Origin: Campylobacter sp.
Lineage (GTDB): Bacteria; Campylobacterota; Campylobacteria; Campylobacterales; Campylobacteraceae
DNA: 5,834 nucleotides
Assembly (NCBI GenBank): GCA_024680445.1
Contig: JAILCJ010000085.1
Span: 1 to 5,834 of the forward strand
Reading direction: 5' to 3'
The notes below the pieces were generated by a model. It worked only from the letters and a program-made list of their open reading frames with translations. It did not search any database and was not told where the DNA came from. The first letter of the stretch is position 1, and each line of letters starts with the position of its first letter. Below are positions 1 to 5,834 of the stretch, one piece after another. Both the position numbers and the translations under genes were made by a program.

Positions 1-327
1 TGTTTCGCACCAGCCAAGTTTCGCACCGCCAAGCATATGAAAATGCAGGTGCATAACTTCTTGACCGCTGTTTTCACCGCAGTTTGTAACCAAACGATAA
101 CCACTTTTATCTAAACCCATAAGTCTAGCAAGTTCTTGTATAAAACTTAGCATTTCACCCATCAAAGCAGGGTCAAATTCTTGTATGTTTTCAAAATGTT
201 TTTTAGGGATGATTAAAATGTGGATAGGGGCTTTTGGATTTATATCGTTAAAAGCCAAGAATTTTTCGTTCTCCAAAACCTTGTTGCAAGGAATTTCGCC
301 TGCTACTATTTTTTCAAATATTGTCAT
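1..327 (-). CDS. HIT-family (Hint-like) purine nucleotide-binding protein, 3' end cut by the window
   Basis: This is a small cytosolic protein of the histidine triad superfamily. Hint-type members hydrolyse nucleoside phosphoramidates and related adenylates; the physiological substrate here is unknown. Reading the minus strand from ATG at 327 gives 109 codons without a stop, so only about ten C-terminal residues should be missing from the usual 115-120. The N-terminus has the typical opening FEKIVAGEIPCNKVLEN, followed by AFNDINPKAPIHILIIPKKH (about residues 25-44). The triad is HLHFHMLGG, with His93, His95 and His97, preceded by NCGENSGQE. A GW pair follows, as in Hint proteins, although the usual GWPPG ending is not seen before the edge. 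The start is supported by a strong AAGGAG five bases upstream and by a promoter just beyond it. It is divergent from the pheS operon, as I recall for the C. jejuni orthologue. The family call is secure; the exact function is not. Confidence 0.93.
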   Translation of the reverse strand, partial: MTIFEKIVAGEIPCNKVLENEKFLAFNDINPKAPIHILIIPKKHFENIQEFDPALMGEMLSFIQELARLMGLDKSGYRLVTNCGENSGQEVMHLHFHMLGGAKLGWCET

Positions 328-332
328 TTTTT

Positions 333-338
333 CTCCTT
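333..338 (-). promoter_or_regulatory. Ribosome binding site of the HIT gene
   Basis: The minus strand reads AAGGAG here, five bases before the ATG at 327. It is a near-consensus Shine-Dalgarno sequence and the strongest one in the window. It fixes the HIT gene start. Confidence 0.85.
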
Positions 339-349
339 TGATTTGCCTA

Positions 350-358
350 ATTATAACA
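350..358 (-). promoter_or_regulatory. Extended -10 sigma-70 promoter of the HIT gene
   Basis: The minus strand reads TGTTATAAT, a perfect TGnTATAAT extended -10 box. Campylobacter sigma-70 promoters depend on a strong -10 with little -35 conservation, so this fits. Transcription would begin near 343, giving a leader of roughly 15 bases that carries the AAGGAG site. No clear -35 hexamer is seen upstream, where the DNA is AT-rich. The start point is inferred from spacing only. Confidence 0.75.
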
Positions 359-396
359 AAATGGGCTTAATTTTAGCGATAATTAATCAAATTATT

Positions 397-402
397 TATA
401 AA
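397..402 (+). promoter_or_regulatory. Candidate -10 box for the pheS-pheT-aroA-ispH operon
   Basis: TATAAA followed by AT lies in a T/A-rich stretch 33 bases before the pheS start. Transcription would begin near 409. There is no TGn extension and no recognisable -35, so the call is weak. Two other -10-like words occur upstream on this strand: TATAAC at 352-357 and GATAAT at 378-383. Some promoter is expected in this spacer because pheS is the first gene of the rightward run and the neighbour on the left is divergent. Confidence 0.4.
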
Positions 403-421
403 ATCCTAGCAAAATTTTCAC

Positions 422-427
422 AAAAGG
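422..427 (+). promoter_or_regulatory. Ribosome binding site of pheS, supporting a TTG start
   Basis: AAAAGG is followed by seven bases and then the TTG at 435. An in-frame TAA at 429-431 lies immediately before the TTG, so translation cannot start further upstream in this frame. The next in-frame ATG is at residue 80, far too late. The site and the stop together decide the TTG start. Confidence 0.7.
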
Positions 428-434
428 TTAAACA

Positions 435-1439
435 TTGCAAGAAATTATCAATAAAATAAATTCTTGCCAAAATTCAGCGAGTTTGGAGCAAATTCGTGTT
501 GAAATTTTCGGCAAAAAGGGCATTTTAAACGAAGGTTTTGCAAAATTAAAAAGCCTTAATGGCGACGCAAAAAAAGAACTTGCCACTTCGCTAAATAAAC
601 AAAGAGACGAGTTTACAGCACTTATCGAAGCTAAAAAATCCGAGCTTGAAAAGCTTGAAATAGACGCAAAGATGAAAAAATCAGCGGTCGATGTTACGCT
701 TTTTAATGAACCGGTTGCATGTGGTGCGCTTCATCCAGTTATGCAAACAATGGATAAAATCATCGAGTATTTTATATCTCAAAACTTTTCTTTGGAGACT
801 GGTCCGCTTATAGAAGATGATTTTCACAATTTTGAAGCTTTAAATTTGCCAAAGTATCACCCGGCTCGTGCCATGCAAGATACTTTTTATCTAAACAATA
901 AAAAATTACTTCGCACTCACACAAGCCCCGTGCAAATTCGCAAAATGTTAAGTTCAAAACCGCCTATTCGTATGATAGCACCGGGTGCTGTTTTTCGTAG
1001 GGATTTTGATGTAACGCATACGCCTATGTTTCATCAGATCGAAGGTTTGGTTGTCGAAGAGGGCGATGGAGTTAGTTTTGCAAATTTAAAATCAATGCTA
1101 GAAAATTTCTTAAAATATATGTTTGGCGATGTTAAAGTGCGTTTTCGCCCAAGTTTTTTCCCATTTACGGAGCCAAGTGCCGAGGTTGATATAAGTTGCA
1201 TTTTCTGCCATGGCGAGGGTTGTAGAGTTTGTAAGCAAACGACTTGGCTTGAAGTGCTTGGATGTGGTGTAGTAGATCCAAATGTTTTTAAAGCCGTTGG
1301 TTATGAAAATGTTAGCGGTTATGCGTTCGGACTTGGAATCGAACGATTTGCAATGTTACTCAAACAAGTCCCAGACCTACGCTCATTATTTGAGGGCGAT
1401 TTAAGATTATTGGAGCAATTTAAAAATGATAATTTCTAA
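435..1439 (+). CDS. pheS: Phenylalanyl-tRNA synthetase alpha subunit
   Basis: This is the catalytic subunit of the cytosolic alpha2-beta2 class II synthetase that charges tRNA(Phe) with phenylalanine (EC 6.1.1.20). It has 334 residues, normal for bacterial PheS. Residues 1-85 are the charged helical N-terminal arm expected to form a coiled coil on tRNA. The class II core follows: motif 1 region at about 98-124 ([16 protein letters not shown]), motif 2 at 187-204 ([18 protein letters not shown]), [10 protein letters not shown] at 244-253, and motif 3 at 295-308 ([14 protein letters not shown]). Ala297 sits where E. coli has Ala294, the residue that shapes the Phe pocket. Cys255, Cys258, Cys263 and Cys266 form a CX2C-X4-CX2C knuckle that E. 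coli lacks but many other bacteria have. The start is TTG. The gene overlaps pheT by 14 bases and is first in the operon. Confidence 0.98.
   Translation: MQEIINKINSCQNSASLEQIRVEIFGKKGILNEGFAKLKSLNGDAKKELATSLNKQRDEFTALIEAKKSELEKLEIDAKMKKSAVDVTLFNEPVACGALHPVMQTMDKIIEYFISQNFSLETGPLIEDDFHNFEALNLPKYHPARAMQDTFYLNNKKLLRTHTSPVQIRKMLSSKPPIRMIAPGAVFRRDFDVTHTPMFHQIEGLVVEEGDGVSFANLKSMLENFLKYMFGDVKVRFRPSFFPFTEPSAEVDISCIFCHGEGCRVCKQTTWLEVLGCGVVDPNVFKAVGYENVSGYAFGLGIERFAMLLKQVPDLRSLFEGDLRLLEQFKNDNF
1412..1415 (+). promoter_or_regulatory. Ribosome binding site of pheT inside the pheS 3' end
   Basis: GGAG lies ten bases before the pheT ATG at 1426 and within the last codons of pheS. The spacing is slightly long. 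Together with the 14-base gene overlap it suggests that pheT is translated in coupling with pheS, which suits an equimolar two-subunit enzyme. Confidence 0.55.
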
Positions 1440-3759
1440 AAATTGGTTAAACGAATACATAGATCTTAGTGCCATAAGTGGCGAACAAATTTTAAAAACA
1501 TTAAATTCTATTGGACTTGAAGTTGATAGCTACAAAGAGATAAAAATTCCAGATTCTATAGTAGTTGGTTATGTAAAAAGCAGAGAAAAACACCCAAATG
1601 CCGATAAACTAAGCGTTTGTGAAGTAGATATCGGCACAGAAGTCTTGCAAATAGTTTGCGGTGCTCCAAATGTTGCCGCCGGACTTTTTGTGCCTGTTGC
1701 ATTGCTTGGTACAAAAATGCCAAATGGTTTGGAGATAAAAAAAGCAAAACTTCGAGGTGTCGAAAGTTGCGGTATGATTTGCAGTTCGGTAGAACTTGGT
1801 TTGGCAAAGATAAATGACGGTATCATGCCACTTGATAATAGCATAGGCGAACTTAGCCTTGGTAGAAGTTTGAGTGATTTTGAAGTCTTTAATGATGTTG
1901 TTATCGAGGTTGATATCACGGCAAATAGAGGCGATGCACAAAGCATTTATGGTATAGCAAGAGAGCTAAGCGTTGCCTTTGATCTAAATTTCAAAGAAAA
2001 GCCAGAATATAGAGAAGTTGATAACTTGCCCGGCATTGGTCGCTTGATCTCACTTAGAACTGATGAAAATATCAAAAGTTCGTTTTTGTATAAAGCCATC
2101 GCCATAAAATCATATCTTGGCGAAAATTTATTTACCAAACTTCGCTTGGCACTTGCCGAGTGTGATAAGAAAAATTCTCTCGAAAGATTGCTATATTATG
2201 TAACATATAGCTCTGGCGTGCTTTTTAGAGCTTATGATTTTGATAAACTTGCCAAGGTTGGTGAAAAGGCAAATTTTGATATAAAAGTTGGCGAAAATGG
2301 CGAAAGTATCGTAATGGTAAAAGATAAAATTTTAAGCGTTGCTGGAATTTATCAAAATGATGACGCCAAAGTTGATGATGATACTAAAATTGCCATTATA
2401 GAAGCCAGTTTTAGCGATCCAAAAATCATATCAGAAGCCAGTGCCTTAGATAAACAAATGCCACGAGATGAGCATTTGTATCGTTCAAGCAGAGGTAGCG
2501 AGCCACAGCTTGGGCTTGGCATGGGACTTTTGTTTAGAAAAATCAACCTTTTAGACGAAATTTCGCCTTATGCTGGAGATAGCAAACACGCCTTAAAATC
2601 CGAGCAAATCATGCTAAATTTCAATGTCGCTGATATAAATAAAATGATAGGTCAAAACATCGATAAAAACGAAATTTTACGTATACTTAAAAAGCTTGGT
2701 TTTGAAGTGGTTTTCAACCAAGTTGCTGAAATTTTTAATGTCAAAGCACCGATTTATCGCCATGATATCGTAAATTTACACGATGTTTGCGAAGAAATAG
2801 TAAGAATCGTTGGCATAGATAATATCCATGCAAAGGCTATGAAATTTAGCGAAACAAATAGGATAAACGACACTTACGAAACTTACAAATTTGCTTTAAA
2901 ATTAAGACAAAGAGCCGTTGGGGCAGGGTATTTTGAAAGCGTTCATTATGTTTTTGACAATTCTAGTGAGCTCGCAAATATGGGCTTTAAAAAATGCAAG
3001 GTCGAAGTGACAAATCCTTTGAGTGCCGAACTTGATAGTTTGCGTCCTAGCCTTGTAAATCATTTATTAAATTCAACCGAAAGAAATATCAAAAATTCAA
3101 AAAAATCAGTAAAACTTTTCGAGTATGGAGCCGTTTTCGATCAAGACGGAGAGCAAAGTTCAAATTTGGGTTTTGTAGCCAGTGGTTTGCGTTACGAGCC
3201 AAGTTTGCTTAATGGTGCAAAAGTTGCAGATATAGACTTTTTTGCCTTTGCAAATTCTATTCAAAGCGTCATAGGCGAGTTTACTTTAAAGCCAAGCGAT
3301 CAAATTTGCTATTTAAATCCTTATGAACAAGCCAAAATTTATCAAAATGGCAAATGCGTTGGCTACATAGGAGGACTTCATCAAAATGTCCAAAGTCAAA
3401 GAGATTTGCCAAAAACTTATCTTTGTGAAATTTATTTTGACAAGCTTGAACGAGAAAATAAAATAGCAAATGTATATTCAAAATTCCCAAGTATAGGGCG
3501 TGATCTTAGCCTTATCGTGCCAGATGGTTTGGAATTTGTAAAAATTGCTGAGTGCATAAAAGGCTTAAAACTAAAAGAGCTAAAAGAATTTGCCCCTGTT
3601 GATATTTATCGTTCGGCAGAACTTGGTAAAAACGCAAGTATAAGCGTCAAATTTGTTTTTCAAGATGATGAAAAAACTCTTGAAGATGCCGATGTGGCAG
3701 AATATATGGATAAAATTTTAAAAGCTTTGAAAAGCGATCTTGATATAGGCATAAGATGA
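1426..3759 (+). CDS. pheT: Phenylalanyl-tRNA synthetase beta subunit, with divergent editing domain
   Basis: This is the tRNA-recognising and proofreading subunit of phenylalanyl-tRNA synthetase. It has 777 residues, close to E. coli's 795. Domains in order: the N-terminal [10 protein letters not shown] start; an EMAP/OB-type tRNA-binding domain at about 39-150 ([32 protein letters not shown]); [17 protein letters not shown] at 166-182; the B3/B4 editing domain at about 210-370; B5 at about 398-470 ([35 protein letters not shown]); the catalytic-like core at about 485-680; and a C-terminal FDX-ACB anticodon-binding domain at 685-777 ([17 protein letters not shown]). By hand alignment with E. 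coli, several editing-pocket residues in B3/B4 are replaced: the histidine of QPMHAFD is Arg269, and the VTNY segment is changed. The glutamate (Glu326) is kept. The ATG is well supported by homology. The stop overlaps the aroA start as ATGA. Confidence 0.98.
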   Translation: MIISKNWLNEYIDLSAISGEQILKTLNSIGLEVDSYKEIKIPDSIVVGYVKSREKHPNADKLSVCEVDIGTEVLQIVCGAPNVAAGLFVPVALLGTKMPNGLEIKKAKLRGVESCGMICSSVELGLAKINDGIMPLDNSIGELSLGRSLSDFEVFNDVVIEVDITANRGDAQSIYGIARELSVAFDLNFKEKPEYREVDNLPGIGRLISLRTDENIKSSFLYKAIAIKSYLGENLFTKLRLALAECDKKNSLERLLYYVTYSSGVLFRAYDFDKLAKVGEKANFDIKVGENGESIVMVKDKILSVAGIYQNDDAKVDDDTKIAIIEASFSDPKIISEASALDKQMPRDEHLYRSSRGSEPQLGLGMGLLFRKINLLDEISPYAGDSKHALKSEQIMLNFNVADINKMIGQNIDKNEILRILKKLGFEVVFNQVAEIFNVKAPIYRHDIVNLHDVCEEIVRIVGIDNIHAKAMKFSETNRINDTYETYKFALKLRQRAVGAGYFESVHYVFDNSSELANMGFKKCKVEVTNPLSAELDSLRPSLVNHLLNSTERNIKNSKKSVKLFEYGAVFDQDGEQSSNLGFVASGLRYEPSLLNGAKVADIDFFAFANSIQSVIGEFTLKPSDQICYLNPYEQAKIYQNGKCVGYIGGLHQNVQSQRDLPKTYLCEIYFDKLERENKIANVYSKFPSIGRDLSLIVPDGLEFVKIAECIKGLKLKELKEFAPVDIYRSAELGKNASISVKFVFQDDEKTLEDADVAEYMDKILKALKSDLDIGIR
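3747..3749 (+). promoter_or_regulatory. Weak ribosome binding site of aroA, coupled to pheT termination
   Basis: Only AGG is present, six bases before the aroA ATG at 3756. The start and the pheT stop share the four bases ATGA (3756-3759). A poor Shine-Dalgarno beside an ATGA junction suggests that aroA relies on ribosomes that have just terminated on pheT. Confidence 0.4.
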
Positions 3760-5030
3760 AAGTTTTTGTACTTGATAAAAGCATAAATATGACACTTGAT
3801 AAAATTTCAAGTGATAAGTCAATTTCACACAGATGTGCGATATTTTCGCTTCTTAGCGATAAGCCAAGCGTGCTTAGAAATTATTTGCGAGCCGAAGACA
3901 CTCTAAACACGCTTAAAATCGTGCAAAATTTGGGTGCAAAAGTCGAAGATAAAGGCGAAAGTATAGTTATAACTCCGCCAGAAAAGATAGTTGAAGCAAA
4001 AGAGGTTTTGCAGTGCGGTAACTCTGGCACGGCTATGCGAATTTTTATGGGTCTTTTATCGGCACAAGACGGATTTTTCGTGCTTAGTGGAGATAAATAT
4101 TTAAACAATCGCCCCATGGCTCGTGTGGCAAAACCTCTCATAAAAGTTGGTGCTAAGATAGACGCCACGGCAAATGGCGACAAGGCACCATTAGCGATTC
4201 GCGGAAAAAAACTAGAATATTTTTCTTATCATAGTCCGATTTCTAGTGCTCAGGTTAAAACCGCCTTGCTTTTGGCTGGACTTTACTCAAATGGTTGTGA
4301 GTTTAGCGAAAGTGAGTTAAGCCGTGATCACAGCGAAAAAATGCTTATTGGCATGGGTGCAAAACTTAGCATAAATGGCTTAAATTTGAAGCTTGAAGCC
4401 ATGCAAAAAGCACTTGATCCGCTTGATATAGATGTGCCAAACGACCCTTCATCTGCATTTTTCTTTGCTCTTGCCGCCGCGATAATACCAAATTCACATA
4501 TAGTTTTAAAAAATGTCTTGCTAAATAAAACTCGTATAGGCGCATATAAAGTGCTTGAAAAAATGGGAGCGGATATAAGCTATAAAATTACTTCCGAAAA
4601 GTATGAAACTATCGGTGATATCGAAGTTAAATACGCTCCATTAAAGGCTGTAAATGTTAGCGAAAATATCTCTTGGCTTATAGACGAAGCTCCGGCTTTG
4701 GCGATAGCGTTTGCTTGTGCAAAGGGTAAAAGTGTGCTTAAAAATGCCAAAGAATTGCGAGTAAAAGAGTGCGATAGGATAAGTGCCATGGTTAGCGGAC
4801 TTAAAAAATGCGGTATAAATGCTAACGAACTTGAAGACGGTTTCGAGATAGAAGGCGGTGTCGCAAAATCAGCCGATATCGATAGCTTCGGCGATCATCG
4901 CATAGCCATGAGTTTTGCTGTGCTTGGTTTAAAATGTGGCATGAGTATACAAAAAAGCGAATTTATCGCAACATCTTTTCCGAATTTTTCAAATTTGATG
5001 AAGAAAATGGGTGTGCGGATTGAAGATTGA
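3756..5030 (+). CDS. aroA: 3-phosphoshikimate 1-carboxyvinyltransferase (EPSP synthase)
   Basis: This cytosolic enzyme catalyses the sixth shikimate pathway step: shikimate-3-phosphate plus phosphoenolpyruvate gives EPSP and phosphate (EC 2.5.1.19). EPSP leads through chorismate to Phe, Tyr, Trp and folate. The 424 residues match the family length and the two-domain fold. Substrate-site motifs are present: DKSISHR (Lys21, Ser22, Arg26), CGNSGTAMRIFMG (87-99), NNRPMARVAKPL (117-128, Arg119), SSAQVKTALLLAGL (163-176), SRDHSEKML (189-197), PNDPSSAFFF (228-237), the catalytic-region IDEAPALA with Asp310, RVKECDR (335-341) and FGDHRIAM (378-385, His381, Arg382). GNSGT, NNRPMAR and SRDHSEKM look more like the class II (CP4/Gram-positive-like) enzymes than E. 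coli AroA; this assignment is from motif memory. Cys339 stands where Ser is usual in RxKESDR. It overlaps pheT by 4 and ispH by 11 bases. Confidence 0.98.
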   Translation: MKVFVLDKSINMTLDKISSDKSISHRCAIFSLLSDKPSVLRNYLRAEDTLNTLKIVQNLGAKVEDKGESIVITPPEKIVEAKEVLQCGNSGTAMRIFMGLLSAQDGFFVLSGDKYLNNRPMARVAKPLIKVGAKIDATANGDKAPLAIRGKKLEYFSYHSPISSAQVKTALLLAGLYSNGCEFSESELSRDHSEKMLIGMGAKLSINGLNLKLEAMQKALDPLDIDVPNDPSSAFFFALAAAIIPNSHIVLKNVLLNKTRIGAYKVLEKMGADISYKITSEKYETIGDIEVKYAPLKAVNVSENISWLIDEAPALAIAFACAKGKSVLKNAKELRVKECDRISAMVSGLKKCGINANELEDGFEIEGGVAKSADIDSFGDHRIAMSFAVLGLKCGMSIQKSEFIATSFPNFSNLMKKMGVRIED

Positions 5031-5834
5031 ACTTGCTAGCAGTTATGGCTTTTGCTTTGGCGTCAAAAGAGCCATAAAAATAGCCGAGGATGCAAGAGAT
5101 GCTTCAACCATCGGCCCACTTATACACAATAACGAAGAAATCACTCGTCTAAAAGAAAATTTTAATGTTAAAACAATAAACGGCATAAATGAGTTAAGCG
5201 ATGAGAAAAAGGCGATCATACGCACTCATGGCATAACAAAAGGCGATCTTGAAAGGCTTAGATTAAAAGATATCCAAGTCCTTGACGCTACTTGCCCCTT
5301 TGTTACCAAACCTCAACAAATTTGCGAAAATATGAGCAATGAAGGTTATGATATAGTCATTTTTGGCGATGAAAATCACCCAGAAGTTAAGGGCGTAAAA
5401 AGTTACGCAAGCGGTCAAGTGTATGTGGCATTAGACGAAAAAGAGTTAGAAGGGATAAAATTTAAGCAAAAAGTTGCCGTTGTTAGCCAAACTACACGCA
5501 AGGTTGAAAATTTTATGAAAATCGTGAATTTTTTGGTAATGCGTGTAAAAGAAGTGCGAGTTTTTAACACCATTTGCAACGCTACTTTTGAAAATCAAGA
5601 AGCCGCAAAAGATTTGGCAAAACGTGCAGATATCATGCTAATCATAGGCGGCAAAAATAGCTCAAACACAAAACAGCTTTATTTGATATCTAAAAATTTT
5701 TGCGATGATAGCTACCTTATAGAAAACGAAAATGAACTTTCAAAAGAGTGGTTTTTGGGTAAAAAATTATGCGGAATTTCAGCCGGAGCTAGCACGCCAG
5801 ATTGGATAATAAAAAAAGTTATCTCCAAAATACA
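5020..5834 (+). CDS. ispH: 4-hydroxy-3-methylbut-2-enyl diphosphate reductase, 3' end cut by the window
   Basis: This [4Fe-4S] enzyme performs the last step of the methylerythritol phosphate pathway, reducing HMBPP to IPP and DMAPP (EC 1.17.7.4). The frame is open from TTG at 5020 to the edge: 271 codons plus two bases, so only a few C-terminal residues should be missing from about 277. Cluster ligands are Cys12 (YGFCFGVKRA), Cys92 (DATCPFVTK) and Cys186 (FNTICNAT). Substrate-site residues include His36 (PLIHNNEE), His70 (RTHGI), His120 and catalytic Glu122 (ENHPEVKG), Thr159 (VVSQTT), Ser214 and Asn216 (GGKNSSNT), and Ser258 (GISAGASTPDW). The TTG gives MKIELASSYGF, matching the family N-terminus. 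A GTG at 5011 in frame would add three residues and cannot be excluded; an in-frame TGA at 4999-5001 bars anything longer. No strong Shine-Dalgarno is seen, only GGGTG at 5009-5013. It overlaps aroA by 11 bases, suggesting coupling. Confidence 0.97.
   Translation, partial: MKIELASSYGFCFGVKRAIKIAEDARDASTIGPLIHNNEEITRLKENFNVKTINGINELSDEKKAIIRTHGITKGDLERLRLKDIQVLDATCPFVTKPQQICENMSNEGYDIVIFGDENHPEVKGVKSYASGQVYVALDEKELEGIKFKQKVAVVSQTTRKVENFMKIVNFLVMRVKEVRVFNTICNATFENQEAAKDLAKRADIMLIIGGKNSSNTKQLYLISKNFCDDSYLIENENELSKEWFLGKKLCGISAGASTPDWIIKKVISKI

Noticed and set aside
185..459. Two rightward open frames (185-370 and 220-459) opposite the HIT gene and across the spacer
   Set aside because: They are antisense to a well-supported HIT gene, run through its promoter and into pheS, lack a ribosome binding site and resemble no protein family I know.
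1556..1946. Three overlapping leftward open frames of 83-125 codons inside pheT
   Set aside because: They lie opposite the conserved PheT tRNA-binding domain. Their Ser/Leu/Phe-rich low-complexity translations are typical of shadows of an AT-rich gene.
3881..4183. Leftward 100-codon open frame inside aroA
   Set aside because: It is antisense to conserved EPSP synthase motifs (CGNSGT, NNRPMAR) and has no independent support.
5011..5013. GTG as the ispH start
   Set aside because: It is in frame and possible, but the TTG at 5020 gives the family-typical N-terminus MKIELASSYGF. It is kept only as an alternative.
5043..5225. Leftward 60-codon open frame near the right edge
   Set aside because: It is antisense to the start of ispH, where the rightward frame carries the Cys12 and His36 motifs.
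1..5834. Phase-variable homopolymer tracts, CRISPR repeats, insertion sequences, tRNA genes or strong hairpin terminators
   Set aside because: On reading through I saw no long G/C runs, regularly spaced repeats, transposase motifs, tRNA-like segments, or GC-rich stem followed by a T run. The DNA is almost entirely coding for core genes.

Overview
This is an AT-rich, tightly packed core-genome segment from an epsilonproteobacterium (Campylobacterota). It is most likely a Campylobacter species. The evidence is the protein sequences, which resemble my memory of the C. jejuni orthologues, and the gene order HIT protein <- / -> pheS-pheT-aroA-ispH, which I recall from C. jejuni (where rpsA follows ispH). 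The species cannot be fixed by eye.

Layout: positions 1-327 (minus strand) hold most of a HIT-family nucleotide-binding protein whose 3' end lies outside the window. Positions 328-434 are a divergent intergenic spacer. It contains a perfect extended -10 promoter and a strong ribosome binding site for the HIT gene, and a weaker candidate promoter for the rightward genes. From 435 to the right edge there is one rightward run of four genes with no gaps: pheS (TTG start), pheT, aroA and ispH (TTG start, cut by the window end). Consecutive genes overlap by 14, 4 and 11 bases, which is strong evidence for one polycistronic transcript with translational coupling.

Functionally, pheS and pheT make the two subunits of phenylalanyl-tRNA synthetase. 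AroA makes EPSP, the chorismate precursor needed for phenylalanine and other aromatics. IspH makes IPP/DMAPP in the non-mevalonate isoprenoid pathway. Catalytic motifs are intact in PheS, AroA and IspH, and the HIT protein has its histidine triad. The main oddity is the PheT B3/B4 editing domain, where several residues of the canonical Tyr-tRNA(Phe) editing pocket appear to be replaced.

I see no mobile element, CRISPR array, tRNA/rRNA gene, phase-variable homopolymer tract or undescribed system. This is essentially an ordinary housekeeping region, and the findings below are modest.
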